Part shown: piece by piece, positions 46,471 to 57,990 of the stretch
How positions within the stretch are numbered: position 1 is the first letter of the stretch
Layout: each line of letters begins with the position of its first letter
From: Tetrastigma voinierianum
Lineage: Eukaryota; Streptophyta; Magnoliopsida; Vitales; Vitaceae
Assembly (NCBI GenBank): GCA_016808115.1
Contig: JAEQBH010002438.1
Span: 744,001 to 808,000 of the forward strand
DNA length: 64,000 nucleotides
Direction of reading: 5' to 3'
Translations under genes and position numbers: made by a program
The notes under the pieces: model-generated
Databases searched by the model: none
Told to the model about the DNA's origin: nothing
What the model saw: the letters and a program-made list of their open reading frames with translations, nothing else

Positions 46471-47300
46471 TTAGTGGCTTTGGTAAACCATGTCACCTGG
46501 TGGCAGGCGGTACCAAAGCAGCGAGGTGCGAGTAAATCTTTATTTAGAATGTCCGTCAGGAAATTTGCGAATCTTGTGGTGGATAACGATCATATGGGTG
46601 TGGAGTCAAGGCGGATGATAGAAGAGCGGGGCTTAGTATGTGAATCCAACGGAATCATGACACTTGAGGGACGATTATGGAGAAATATGTATCTGCGGTG
46701 CGAATCGGAAGTAGTCAAGGCCCGGGGTTGGAGGAGGAAGCCGAGGAATAATCGGAATTAATGAACTATGGTTGGAGAATAATCATAACAATATTACCAC
46801 CACTTCAAGCTTAGAGCAAACCACCTTCCAAGAAAGAAAGTAGATTTAGAAGAAGCCTTAGCTCAGTGAGTTCCACACCACATTTATGAATGAGACAAAG
46901 GCCATTCCAAAACCCGAGCCCTGACAGTATAGAAAACAGGGTCCAGCCTATTAAAAAACGAGGAGCCCGACTCGAGAAACCTGGAGTACAAATAGGCCAA
47001 TGGCCTGCTTTGTTAAGCGAGAAGTGGCGTGGCGCATTACCTAGTAACTCTGGGGTGAACTCGGGGCAAGGGAGGGTAATGAAGGCAATTAAGCCGTCAC
47101 ATTAAGAATTGACGAAGGTACGCGGTGCTCGAGGTAGCCACGGTGATAGGGGAGATGAAAAGGAAGAAGCAATCCGGACGGCCCAGTGGTAGGTAGAGGG
47201 AACGGCCCATCGACCAAAGTACATTGAAGAAAGCGAGAGGCTAGGAAATCATCCGTGATTTGAACCACATCCCGATACGTACCTGTGGCAGAAGAAGAGT
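46471..47300 (+). other. GypB gag-pol linker
   Basis: Internal sequence between gag and protease. The 95-codon frame at 46474-46761 has no recognisable domain. No zinc knuckle is clear. Confidence 0.35.
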
Positions 47301-47329
47301 AAATTGGACAAGCGATTCACCAGATTTAT

Positions 47330-47890
47330 GGAAGTGTTCAGAAATTGCATATAAACATTCCATTTGTTGATCGTTAGAATAGATGCCAGGTTAACCATGA
47401 AATTCATGAAGGATATACTATCAAAGAAAATAAGATTGTCGGTCGAGGCATTGAATCTCTGGTACTAGTGCCGTATTCATGAAAACTACCCACAAATTGA
47501 AAGACCTGGTAGTTTACTATTCCATGCCATCAAAGCTCCATCTTAAGAGGGCCTTGTGTGACATGACGAGGCATCTGACCTTATGTCACTATCCATATTT
47601 AGAGCAAATTGGGATTAGGTGAAGTTCACTTGACTCACGGTCGCTTCACAGTTGGCGAGACCAGATCCTTCCCAAAACACCTAGGAGGGTGATGAAACGT
47701 TACGGTCGAGAGGGACAAGTTCATCTTTCCAGGAGATTTCATCGTTTTGGATATGGAAGAAGATAAATAAATACCTATAATATTGGCGAGGCCGTTTCTG
47801 CGTATTGGCGAGGGGCCGTGATTGATGTGAAGGAGGTTGGGGTGAGATGGGGATGTTGAAGGTCAAGTTCAATGTATTAAGCCAGTGAGA
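47330..47890 (+). pseudogene. GypB protease region
   Basis: Reads EVFRNLHINIPFVDALE at 47332-47382 (pre-protease linker of Athila elements), then VFMKTTHKLKD, a broken LKRALCDM for the EGALCDLGAS active-site block near 47540, and INTYNIG for IPIILGRPF near 47770. AVIDVKEV ends the block at about 47835. The active-site aspartate codon appears present, but the frame is broken around it. Confidence 0.7.
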
Positions 47891-48089
47891 CATGATAGAG
47901 TGATACATGCTTCATAGTAGAGACGATGAGGCTATAGTATCTAGCCAAAGTGGTCTCATTGACCCTTTAAAGGCTGGCAGTACAGTGACTCAGGAGCAGG
48001 GGAGAAGAAGCGAGGAGAAAGAGTATGTGAAATGGATGGACTCCTTGAACCTAATAGGAAGGGAAATACTACAAACCTCTAGGTGAAAA

Positions 48090-49015
48090 TACTTTCGAAA
48101 CATGATACCCTTCTCTCGAACAACCACCCAAGATAGAGCAAAAGCCATTACCTAGCCATTTGAGGTATGCTTATCTTGGGGCCTCCTATACGATGATCAT
48201 TTCGCGTCTCTGGCGACATCGAGAAGAAGATAAGCTATTGAGAGTACTTAGAGATCACAAAAATGCGCTTGGTTGGTCTCTGGCTGATTTAAAGGGATCT
48301 GTGGCCCTCTGCGTGCATACATCAGTGGCACCGAGAAGGGCCATGGGTCGATAGTGGAGGCACGGGAGGAGGCTGAATCCAACCCATGAAGGGTCGTCGC
48401 GAGGAATCCTAAAAAGTGGTTGGATGTCGGGAGATATATATCCTATTTACAGTGGTGCATGCCAGGTAAGTCGATGCAGGTGAGTGCTGAAAGGAGGAAC
48501 AGAGTGATAAAGACGAGAAAATAATACATTTGCGACATACAAAGACAGTCACGGGTTGGAGGATTTGCAGTGACCTCTTGGAAGTGAATAAGGCTACTCG
48601 AAAAGACCACTTTCCATTGCCATTCACGGACCAAATGTTGAATGGGCTAGAGGGGCATGAATATTCTTTATTTCACTTAGATGGGTATTAAGTCTGATGG
48701 GATCCTTCCTCTTTAAAGACCGGGAAGACAACATTCACCTGCCCTTATGGTACATTCGCATTCAAGCGAATGCCGTTCGGGCTGTGCAATGCACCAAGCA
48801 CATTCCAACAGTGCATGATGGCCATATTCTTAGATATGGTTGAAAAGAAAATCGAGGTGTTCATGGATGACTTTTCAGTACTGGGGAGTTCTTTAGATAA
48901 TTGTCTGGAAAACTTGAGGTCGGTGCTTGTAAGGTGTGAAGAAACCAATCTTGTGTTGAATTGGGAAAAGTGCCACTTTATGGAGGAAGGCATCGTACTT
49001 GTATAGAATTTGCAA
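48090..49015 (+). pseudogene. GypB reverse transcriptase
   Basis: Frame 48160-48354 reads MRYAYLGASYTMIIS and EEDKLLRVLRDHKNALGWSL, ADLKG. RRLNPTHEG follows at 48370, and near 48605 KDHFPLPFTDQMLNGLEGHE, YS/FL. Frame 48770-49006 gives MPFGLCNAPSTFQQCMMAIF, KKIEVFMDDFSVLGSSLDNC (catalytic MDD intact) and ETNLVLNWEKCHFMEEGIVL. It matches Athila/Tat RT of about 260 residues. Three to five frameshifts break it. Confidence 0.88.
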
Positions 49016-49059
49016 AGGAATAAGAAGTCGCCAGAAATTTAAGATCGAGAACCAATGAA

Positions 49060-49660
49060 ACTGCCTCCACCATCATCGAGTGAAGGGCATAAGAAGCTTT
49101 ACAAAGGCACAGGTTCTATCGAGTCCATAAAATATTTTTCTCAGTTACTTGAAAACCGTTGTCAGTTTTCTAGTTCGAGGACGCATTTGATTTTTGATGA
49201 AGAATGTGCTTGCAAGGCTTTCTCGGTTCTAAAGATAAAGCCCAGTACTCCCGACCCTATAGTAGTAGCAGTTAGGACCTTAGTTTTGAGCTAATGTGCG
49301 ACGCCGGTGTATACGTCGGAGCGGCCCCAGGGTAGAAAGAAGGATATTCAGTTATCCATTTATGCTAGCCGAACTTTGAATGATGCTCAGCTGAACTATG
49401 CCACCATGGAAAAAGAGCTATTGACCATTGTCTTCGCCTTTGATAAATTTAGGCCCTACTTGATTGGGAATAAGGTGATAGTACACACCGACCACTCAGC
49501 CATTAAGTACCTAATGACTAAAAAGATGCAAGCAAGGAAGCTATCTGATGGAATTAACCTCTTGTAAAAACTTGACACGGAGATAAAAGATAAGAAGGGA
49601 ATAGAGAACTTAGTCGCGAACCATGTTTCATGGTTGGAAGGGCCAAGAGATGAGGTGCAT
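49060..49660 (+). pseudogene. GypB RNase H
   Basis: After a damaged tether (LPPPSSSEGH; FSQLLENRCQF) the frame 49307-49567 reads IYASRTLNDAQLNYATMEKE, LLTIVFAFDKFRPYLIGNKV, IVHTDHSAIKYLMTKKMQAR. The TDHSA aspartate block is intact. It then continues as KDKKGIENLVANHVSWLEGP after one stop. It corresponds to DKKGxENxVADHLSRLE of the family. Confidence 0.88.
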
Positions 49661-49719
49661 GTTAATGATAATTTCCCAGACTAACAGCTCTTGGCAATTG
49701 CAGACACTGGCCCGGTTCC

Positions 49720-50930
49720 ATGGTTTTGTGACTATGTAGATTGTAGTGGGTAAGGTGATCCCTCAGGAGCTTAGCTACCCAGCCAGAAAAGAGGTTCTTT
49801 GCCTGGTTGAAGCACTATTCTTTAGGAAGAACCTATTTTGTACAAACATTGTACCAATCAAGTAATCTGAGAGATGCGTCTTAGAAGAAATGGGTAGTGT
49901 TACGAATCATTTATACCATGTGGGGCACTTTGGAGGCGGAGAACAGCAGTGAAAGTACTCCAATCAAGTTTCTACTAGCCTAGCTTGTTCAAGGATGCTC
50001 ATCAGTTTGTATCCATCTGTGATAAGTGCTAAAGGATGGGCAGCATTTCCAAACGGGATGAACCACCCGTCATCGATTCTAGAGAGTCGATTATTTGACT
50101 TATAGGGTTGGACTTCATGGGTCAGTTCCCTATCATTCGATCCACTGTATATTCTCCTTCTTTGTGGACTACGTCTTCAAATGGGTAGAGCAATAGTGAC
50201 ACATCGATGATGCGATTAATGGTAGTCGAGTTCATGTGACCACATATTTACTCGGCTCGGCACTCCACGAGCATTGATCACGGATGGTGGTACTCACTTC
50301 TGCAACAAGTTGGTTGATAAAGTCTTGCAAAAATATGGTGTGCGACATTGAACTTCGCTCGCTTACCGCATGAAGCTAATATGGATAGAGTGAGGTATCC
50401 GTCGTGAATTAAGTCCATTTTAGAACGATCAATAATTCGAAAATATTGGTCAAGAAGATTGATGATGCACTAAGGCGCTAAGGCGACCTTTAAAAACCCC
50501 ATTAGGCAAGTCACCATTCCAACTAGTCTACGGGAAAGCATGCCACTTACCGGTGGAATTAGAACATAGAGCATATTGGGGAAACTAGGTAGTTGAACAT
50601 GGATTGCAAAGTCGCCGGAGAAAAGCGACTACTATAGCTTAGTGAATTAGACTAATTCCGCAATGAGGCTTATGAAAATGCCCAAATCTATAGAGGAAGG
50701 CGAGCGTGGCATGATGGAAGCATATTATGAGGAAAGAGTTTGGCGAGATTATTGGTCTTGTTTAACTCTAGTGAGAAACTCTTCTGGTAAGCTAAAGTCA
50801 ATGAGATAGTCGAGTCCGTTTCACAGGTGGTTAGTATTTCCCACACATGGAGGTTGAGATAATGCATCCCGAGAAAGGACAGTTCAAAGTTAACGCTCAG
50901 AGGTTGAAATCGTATTTTGGAGTAGAATTC
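49720..50930 (+). pseudogene. GypB integrase
   Basis: Reads in order: PWFCDYVDC; SICDKC of the zinc-binding end near 50015; GSISKRDEPP; LIGLDFMGQFP near 50100 (first catalytic aspartate); DHGWWYSLLQQVG for DGGTHFCNKLV near 50280 (second aspartate); KTPLGKSPFQLVYGKACHLP and VELEHRAYW at 50490-50580; ANEAYEN-type and KHIMRKEFGE; then GQFKVNAQRLKSYFGVEFHN near 50900. ALLGRQPEL closes it at about 51090. Heavily frame-broken. Confidence 0.82.
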
Positions 50931-51299
50931 CATAATAGGAGGCAGGACAGTTCTGGGTACTGAGAGGGTTATGATAGGCGAAGTCAAATCCCAGACAGGT
51001 TACATTTTTGTTCAGTCTTGATCTTTGTACATTGTAGGAATGTCGAGGGCTCACAGGCGTTAAACCTCGCGCTTCTTGGGGAGGCAACCCGAGCTTTGTG
51101 AGTTTTCTTTTCCCTAAAGGCGTGTTCCATTTCTTTTCTTGCTTTGCGATGGGAATTTTTGTTTTTAGTGTCCCTACCTTTGTATTTTAAAGTGATAGCG
51201 AGTCTTAAAGGAGGAGGGAGCGAGGAATAATCCCGCGATTAAATTACCATGCAGTGAAGCCCTCTACACGACCAGAGGCTGACAACTCATTTTCCCCCT

Positions 51300-51613
51300 T
51301 TACGGTCACACGGCGAAGCTCGCTGCGCCGCTGCGGAGAAGAGGAGAAAAATTTTAAGCCGACGAGTACTCCTTCAATTTAAGAGCCACTTTCTTGCATT
51401 ACATGGCTCCTTTAATCTGGCCGTAGCGAAGCCTTGATCCGTACGTGTATAGCGTAAGCCCATTTGCAATGTAGGACCCTTTGCGTAGTGACGGCACACA
51501 TTTTGAACATCTATAAATGCCGCCCAGGCCATCTAGTTTTCCCTCCAATGGATTTCTTGCTCATCTCACCTTGTATCGGTTTAGATTTTTCTGATTGAGG
51601 CCAAGTGACCACC
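51300..51613 (+). promoter_or_regulatory. GypB internal promoter-like region before ORF2
   Basis: Non-coding region with GCGAAG at 51313 and 51426 plus near-copies (cgctgcgccg, tttgcgtag), then a good TATA box ctataaatgc at 51511-51520. About 95 bases of C/T-rich leader follow, and then the ORF2 start ATG in the context accATGG at 51614. The same words occur in the LTR at 44280-44390. The layout is that of a Pol II promoter inside the element. Activity is an inference. Confidence 0.55.
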
Positions 51614-52560
51614 ATGGCCCCGAGAAGTAGTCGTAGCGACATCACTTGACTCCATGCGAACCAAGCCCTCCCTCTCCAGGACGAGCGCGATTCTGTCTCT
51701 GGGAGGTGACGGCTCTACAGTCATTTATCTGGCCAGTTCCTTCGTTAGGATGGGGCTTTCCCACCTCAGCGCTTTCTTCCCAGCTTCTCCATCGGAAAGA
51801 GGATGGCGCCACCCTATGTGCTCCCAGGCCCGGGTGGCCTCGATCGTGCGAGTTCAATTCCGACCCTACGTTTCGGGGTTGGCACGCATGTTTGTCTGGG
51901 GTGATGGGTCGAGTTCGAGGCTGGACCGTCAGCTGAGATCTATCGGTTGCGAGACAACGACAATGGAAGCACCGGGCGCTATTTGTGGCCAGACCCGAGG
52001 CGTGTAGGAGCTCTGGGACGGGGCATGTGGAGGTACCATCCATTGACAAGCGAGTTCACCACATTTCATATGCCAGCGCTCACTCCCGTGGTTAAGGTTT
52101 GGTACAATTTTCTGTGTTAAAATCAAGCCTACCTTACATCCCAGTACCGTTACAAAGGACAATACGATCCTCCTCTACGCCATGACGAGATTCGATTCGA
52201 CATGGGATGATCCGCACGGCGCGGGTTATTCAGTCGACTCACGGGCCAGCCTGCTAGAGCCTTGATCCATCCCTCCCTGATCACTCAGCTATGCCGATCG
52301 GTCGGGGGTTCGGAGTGTTAGACTCAGGAAGCCCAGTCACAGTAGCGCTTGCCATTCCGCTCTAGGAGTGAAGTTGAGGCCACGACGAATCCGATGATGA
52401 GACCGTGATGATGTCGAGCCACGCAGTAGCGAGTGACCTGGTGGGACAGCGAGCCTTGAGTCCCCTACAGTTTGACCCGATCCTGATGGCCCGGATCCGT
52501 GCACTCACCACTTTCGCTTGACGCCTATTAGGATGAGTCTTAGGAGTACTTAAGGTTGCC
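51614..52560 (+). pseudogene. GypB ORF2 (putative plant transposon protein type), broken
   Basis: Starts MAPRSSRSDIT at 51614. After frame changes it gives FTTFHMPALTPVVKVWYNFL at about 52050-52110, then pieces fitting TVTKD...LLYAM and GIRFDMG, and GQPARALIHPSLITQLCRSV at about 52245-52305. These are conserved blocks of the extra ORF of Athila-like elements. The role in the element is not known. Plus- and minus-strand frames overlapping 51646-52049 are alternative readings of the same DNA. Confidence 0.7.
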
Positions 52561-53868
52561 TAAGCTAAGACATAGTTCCATCGGCCAGAGATGGCCGTCG
52601 ACGAGATATTGCTCATTGGCTATTGACCATATCATTTCACCTGACGCCATTGTCGCCTGCCGGTAGTGATTTTTAGGACGTGTTCTTTTACTTTTCTTTA
52701 CGTCGTGGGGATATCAGTTTAAGTTTGGGGGTGTGGGTGTATAGGATGTGACTTAGTTTATTTTGACTTTTATTTTGACTTAGGTTATTTTTGCTATTTT
52801 TGCATGTTTAGGTCCATTTATTTTTAGGCGTGTGTTAGGTTGTTTCTCATGCACCAACATGTATGCAAATTGCACATATTATAATATGGCGATCTCGAAG
52901 TTGGTAGTAGGTATCCCATGTAATTTGGGCATGATGGCAATAAAGGGAGTTGTAGTAATCTCAAAACAACCCACATGTTCAGTAATTAGGGACTGGGTTG
53001 TTTGAAGGTGGGATGCGTTGTGTAAAGTCGAGGAATAAACTTCATGTTTAGGCGGCGCCTTTTTAGATCGAGAACTTCGATTCAGTAGGCTATCCTGCTT
53101 TTACCGCGTGATCTTCGGGGTGTGCTTTGACTCGGGACTCACCATCTGAGTTCTCACGAACCTTAGGAAGTAACACCTAAGTGATGGACACCTTAGAAAG
53201 AGGATCGCGCTGAGCTAAACAATGCAAAAAATAATAATAATAACAATGTGGATCAACCAGTGGAATCCTTGGAGCGCAATCAGGGGCACTGAAGCCCTAA
53301 TGCCACTAAGCTTGACTAAGCCCAGAGACGGTGACTTCACTGCAGCTACATGGGACATGGGATGGATGATCTGTGTCACAGGACCTCGAGGGTTGGTTGA
53401 GTGTTAGGGGTGAGTTATAGGGGAGTAAATGCCCGGTGCCCTTAACGTTGGTAAGAGTCTGATGGATCCTTGCTACATGAAGCCTCACTTAAAACCTCTC
53501 GGTACTAGTACACTTCCCGGATTTGTCTTAGAGTTAATCCCCTTATGAGTAGCTGAAGTGAATAAATTAGTGCGTTCTCATCCTTTTGTGTTAAGCTATT
53601 CCAAATAGGTGAGTTCGATTCAAGTTTGGGGGTACTACAATCAAACTATACATTGGAGATCACACTTTAATCGCACTTAGACTCCTTAGGAAAAATTATT
53701 GAGCACTAAAAATGGGGTTGACCTACTTGGTCATGAGTAGACTTTAGTGTAGATTTTTGAAAGCTAAACAATCAAGGTAGTCCTTGGATCTTTTGAACTG
53801 GTTAATATGGACTCCTTTTTGCTGTTGTCATGTGTGCTTAACCCATATCGTCATATAGTTTCACGTTA
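52561..53868 (+). other. GypB 3' non-coding region with agtttggggg words
   Basis: No coding motif. Two copies of the string agtttgggggt, at about 52724 and 53623, are each preceded by tt(t)aa or ttca. G-rich words of this type occur near the 3' LTR in Athila elements and may act as polypurine tracts. A small simple repeat aataataataataac is at 53231-53245. Confidence 0.45.
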
Positions 53869-54038
53869 TTCTTGCCCTTGACTAAATATTGTCAAAGTCA
53901 TTAAGCCAGTATTCAACACGCTTCTCTTCGAGGGAACTACACTTGACTAACCACTACACTACGTGAACTCTACGCGTATACTTGAGCCTACGGGTCTGCG
54001 TTTTCCATCAAATTTACACACTCACTTTCAGCCTATCA
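53869..54038 (+). repeat. GypB 3' LTR end (shared block)
   Basis: About 170 bases match 45190-45360: gtcaaagtcatt, attcaacacgcttctc, cactacactacgtgaactct, actttcagcctatca. Sequence left of 53869 does not match the presumed 5' LTR, so only the inner end of the LTR is demonstrated. Confidence 0.7.
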
Positions 54039-54329
54039 CAAATGCAGTGGGAACCATAGTGTCTGAACCAGAGTCCATTTATTTGCAAAATTGTAGATAG
54101 TGTATCAATTTTCCTATTCCCGAACCCGATAATTGAAATATGAATAGCAGTATTCCCGGGAAAGGTGGTGGGAGTCTGAACCGGGCCATAACCACCCTCC
54201 TTAGAATTTCTCTGTATTGTAATTTCCAATTTCCTAAGACCACAAAGGAATTGGCTCAACAAAGTGGTGGGTTTTAGCACAAAGAAGCCTCTCCCTTATC
54301 ATATATTCCTTGCGAGGAATACCATAACT

Positions 54330-54440
54330 AAGCATGTAGCCTAGTGGTAGAGCATTCACCCACGTGAATACTAAGTCTTATAAGAGTTCCGACCCTTTTT
54401 GTGTACACATTTGTACTAGGCTTTCCCTTTAAATAAACCA
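54330..54440 (+). mobile_element. tRNA-derived SINE head
   Basis: An A box TAGCCTAGTGG at 54337-54347 and a B-box-like agttccgaccc at 54385-54395, 37 bases apart, sit in a tRNA-like context (gcatgtagcctagtggtaga then gcattcaccc). These are the two internal Pol III promoter parts found in plant SINE heads. There is no CCA-proximal stem or clear cloverleaf, so it is not a functional tRNA gene. The tail is not defined. Confidence 0.6.
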
Positions 54441-55186
54441 ACAAACCACTAGTTTGTTTGGCATTTTAAACTTCTAAATTTCCTTTTAAAACGGATTTCC
54501 TTTAACTCATCTTCTTTAAAAAAACATTTCAAAGAACTATTCGGGTTTGTTTAAACCTTACCAGAAGTTAAAGAAAATATTCTTTAGATGGGTGTTTTTT
54601 TTTTTTTTCCAACCTTTGTCCAACAAAATCTTTTTCTTCAAATACTTTGCCAAACGATGTTTTGTTTTTCTAGAAAACCAAAGATTTTTCCTTAAAATAT
54701 CTTTCAATATTAAAGAAGATATCCTTAAATAAAAGACAAGTTTTTTTTTCCCCTTTTACAAAAGGATAAACCCAAATTTTCTTCCTTTACAAATTTTCCC
54801 CCTAATTGCCTTTAAGGGAAAAGAAACCTTTTTTTTATTGTTTCAAAATAAAAAGAACCATAAGTTCTGTTTTTTTTATCTGAAACCCAAACACTTCCAA
54901 AAAAAGGTTATCTAAACCATAAAACTATTAGATTTTTGGTTGCTTGTCGGAGGATGTCTTTTTTTTTTTCCCAAAAACTTCCAAAAAAAAAAAAAAAGAA
55001 ACTAAATTCCCTTTGGAAGTTAAAAATTTTGCCTTTTCCAAAATTTCCATTTTTGTTTTCCTTCTCTTTATGAATCTTTTTCTTTTTTTCCCGACGACTT
55101 CTCTTTGTCACCGAACCAAACCTGCTTCTCCCTTCCTGTTGTTCCTTTTTTCCTTACGACTTTGTTTTAAGATTGTTAATTGTTAC
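54441..55186. repeat. T-rich low-complexity tract
   Basis: About 740 bases dominated by runs of T with C (ttcctttt, tttttttccc), A-runs such as a 14-base A stretch near 54985, and the recurrent words ccttttaaaa and aaccaaa. No gene. It could be an expanded SINE/LINE tail or a decayed simple repeat. Confidence 0.5.
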
Positions 55187-56829
55187 TATAACGCCCCGAA
55201 ATATACCCTAGTCGTTTTCGACATGTTTAGGGTATTTTGTAGGCATAAATTGAATTTTTCGTAATTTAAATGCAAAACATGGAAATTGAGAAACCGGGAA
55301 ATTGTATACATATAAGGACAAATTTGTAATTGTCAAAAGAGCATAAAAGCTATAAGTTGGATAAGATGAGAGGCTAAAGTGGAAATAACATGTATAAAGG
55401 CAATAAATAGAAAGTCGAGGACCTACAGGCAATGTTTATAAAGATTAAGTATAAGAGCCAGATAACAAAATATCTCATATTTTGGGTCTCCAAAGAGAGC
55501 AAACCGTGAAGGCCAAAGGGAAGAAGAGAGAAGAAGAGGAAGGAGAAGGAGAAGCTAAGAAGAAAGGTATGGATTCTAGTAAGGACTTCTATGATTTTGA
55601 CTTTGAATATGGAATCATGTGTATTTGACTCTCGCAGTAGGATCTGATGGTTTCAAACCTAGGTTTAGTTAGGAACTGATTCTAACTCCTAGATTTGTAA
55701 GAAATTGAGCTGAAAAACTCTAACTTGGTTAAACTGGAATCCCACTTAATTTTATGTTTTTGCATAAAGATGGTGGACTTTGGTATGGGTTCTTGACTTT
55801 ACCTAGGGTTTGGGTATGGTTCTAAACCACCATTACAAGGATGAATAAGGAGGGTTTTGAAGTATGTATTGAGTATGGGGTTGATTTCGTGAACTATATG
55901 GAAAAAGGAAGAAAACACACATTCGGGCAATTTCTTTCGAGGGAGCTGCACTCTGCACGAAATGCAGTGGTACCCGGTACCATAAGTGTTCTGTTTTTCT
56001 ATTTTGAATAGCCAGATTTTCGGGGCTATAACTGGGCATTTCCTCGATCTGATTTGAAATGATTCAAGCTTCTGGGGCTAATCCAGACTCTTTGCTGCAA
56101 TCCAAACATACCCGAAATGTGCACCTTAAAATTCCCGAATTTACGTGGCCCAAAATTCACTCAAAGGCTATGTTCAAGCCACCGGTTCCTCGTTTGAACA
56201 TGTAGTAGCTTTTGGTTGTTTAGGACATAACTTGAGTTCCTAAGGTTCGAGCCTGGGGTGATTCCAGTCGAGGAGAAACCCTTGAAGCACCTTAGCTTTA
56301 AAAAAGTACAAAGAACCAGTGTCAAATATGGATTCATGACACTGGAAAGTGGGTATTTCAAACAGTCCTTACTGTAAAATCGGTAAATTGACTAGTTTGG
56401 CATGAAAATGCCATAACTTTAGTTTGGATGATCCAATTGGAATGATTCCAATTTCTAAGTAAAATGGATTCATAGAGGGACAAGAATACATGAATGATGT
56501 GTGAATACATAGGCATCATATTGTACAAGTATATGAAATGCTATATGTAATAGGCATGAAACAAGGCAATTATAGAAAATGAAATATGTATAGATGTAAG
56601 TTCATGAAACAAGAATATGATATGAAAACCTAAAATGAATCGAAACATGAACATGAACATGAAATAGAATATGCCATGAACACATACGCGGCCAAGACGT
56701 TCTAACTATTCCGCACGAATAAAAATGGGATTATATATGATTACTATCACATATAATTGTAGAACTGCCTAAGACCAGTTATTGAATGACATGGCACCTC
56801 TCGCATGCGGGGCGTGCACGTATAATACT

Positions 56830-56935
56830 TCTGCATTCGATTAGTGCGACTAAGACTCTCGATCGTGGCTTTCCGTACATTAGTACTGCTCTCCGATTAG
56901 TACGCATTCTCCTCTCGATTAGTGCGACGCAGATT
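56830..56935 (+). repeat. gattagtgcgac short repeats
   Basis: Four variants in about 100 bases: cgattagtgcgac near 56838, ttagtac near 56880, ccgattagtacgc near 56896 and cgattagtgcgac near 56918. Each is followed by a ctctc-containing stretch. Confidence 0.6.
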
Positions 56936-57229
56936 TCCTCTCGTCACTGTCGCACTCTCGCTTACAAAGACTTTCAAACATCGCACCGCACCTTCTGCAA
57001 TTATCATAGCAGGTCCTACTCATTCCGTATTACTAGTCTAAAGTAATCCAACAATATATGATAAGACTCTAAATAAAGAATAAGAGTAAAGAAATGAATA
57101 CGGTAAGATCCGAATGTACTCACGTACCTCAGATATGTTCAGAGGTAACTGCATGGTACCAGACTGCTCAGAAGTACCTACAGTACTTTGTATAGCTAAA
57201 TCTCCCCTCGTAGTACCTACTGCGGGCCT

Positions 57230-57990
57230 TATCTTAATATAAGTATAAGTTCCAGAATACAAGTATAAGATCCGAAATACAAGTATATGCTCTGTAATAC
57301 AAGTATAAGATCTAAAATACAAGTATGTGCTTCAACAAAGTATAAGATCCGAAGACAAAAGGATCCGTAATACAAGTATAAGATCTGAAATACAAGAATA
57401 AGCTCTGTAATACAAGTATAATATCCGTAAGACAAGGATATGCTTCGTAGTACAAGTATAAGATACTAAGTACAAGTATAAGTTTTATAGTACCTACGGG
57501 TACCTTTACTGTAACTCCTAAGAGAGATCTGGATAAGTATTAGTCCGATGCGGTCTGGCGAGATGTCCTTCAGCATCTTAATACGATACGTCTCGATACA
57601 AGTACAAGTATGTGTCTTTTGAGAGAGCTGAACAAGTAGTACTCACTGCATCACTTCCGTGAGGTATGGAAGTTCCGTGAATATCTCAGAGTATACGGTA
57701 CCTCCAAATAAGTGCACTCCAGAGGGGTATAAGTATAAGCCCTATGGTATAAGAGAGCTCAGAGTACCTAAGGGTACTGTATAAGACAGCTCAAATTCCT
57801 ACTGAGATCCGAACCAAAGATATGATGTATGGGCATGGAGTACGATATACTCCGTCTAAGTATATGTATAAGCTCAAGACCGTGATATATGAATCCACAT
57901 CAAGTATAAGAATGTGACCTACGGGAGATCGGAATAAGAATAAGTCTGCCATAAGTGTAAGATCTGAGTATGTATAAAAAGTTGCTCTAA
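57230..57990 (+). repeat. acaagtataagatc tandem array
   Basis: Unit of about 19-22 bases, aatacaagtataagatccg and variants (tatgctctg, tgtgcttc), repeated continuously about eleven times from 57236 to 57490. Scattered copies (aagtataagtt, aagtataagcc, gtataagagagctc) follow to 57990. On the minus strand it reads as a repeating CIxELILVFQILYLYx peptide, an artefact of the repeat. Confidence 0.85.

Larger units (their letters stand above)
44174..54038 (+). mobile_element. GypB: Athila-like Ty3/gypsy element nested in CopB leader
   Basis: The 5' LTR ends at 45360 with a primer-binding site of the TGGCGCC type right after it. The same LTR end recurs at 53869-54038. Between them in order on the plus strand are gag, protease, RT, RNase H, integrase, an internal promoter-like region and ORF2. 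Structure and motifs match GypA but belong to a different family, judged by residue choices in protease and RT. Left edge at 44174 (tgttggaatc) is a guess; the LTR U3 word cluster lies just inside it. Confidence 0.82.

Noticed and set aside
51646..52049. Overlapping open frames on both strands (96-135 codons) as separate genes
   Set aside because: They are alternative readings of frame-broken GypB ORF2; the conserved blocks are in the plus-strand frame set starting at 51614.
54330..54440. Functional tRNA gene
   Set aside because: A and B boxes are present, but acceptor and anticodon stems do not pair; a SINE head fits better.
57038..57435. Minus-strand frames of 68-94 codons rich in Y, L and I
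   Set aside because: Produced by translating the acaagtataagatc tandem array; the repeating peptide follows the DNA period.
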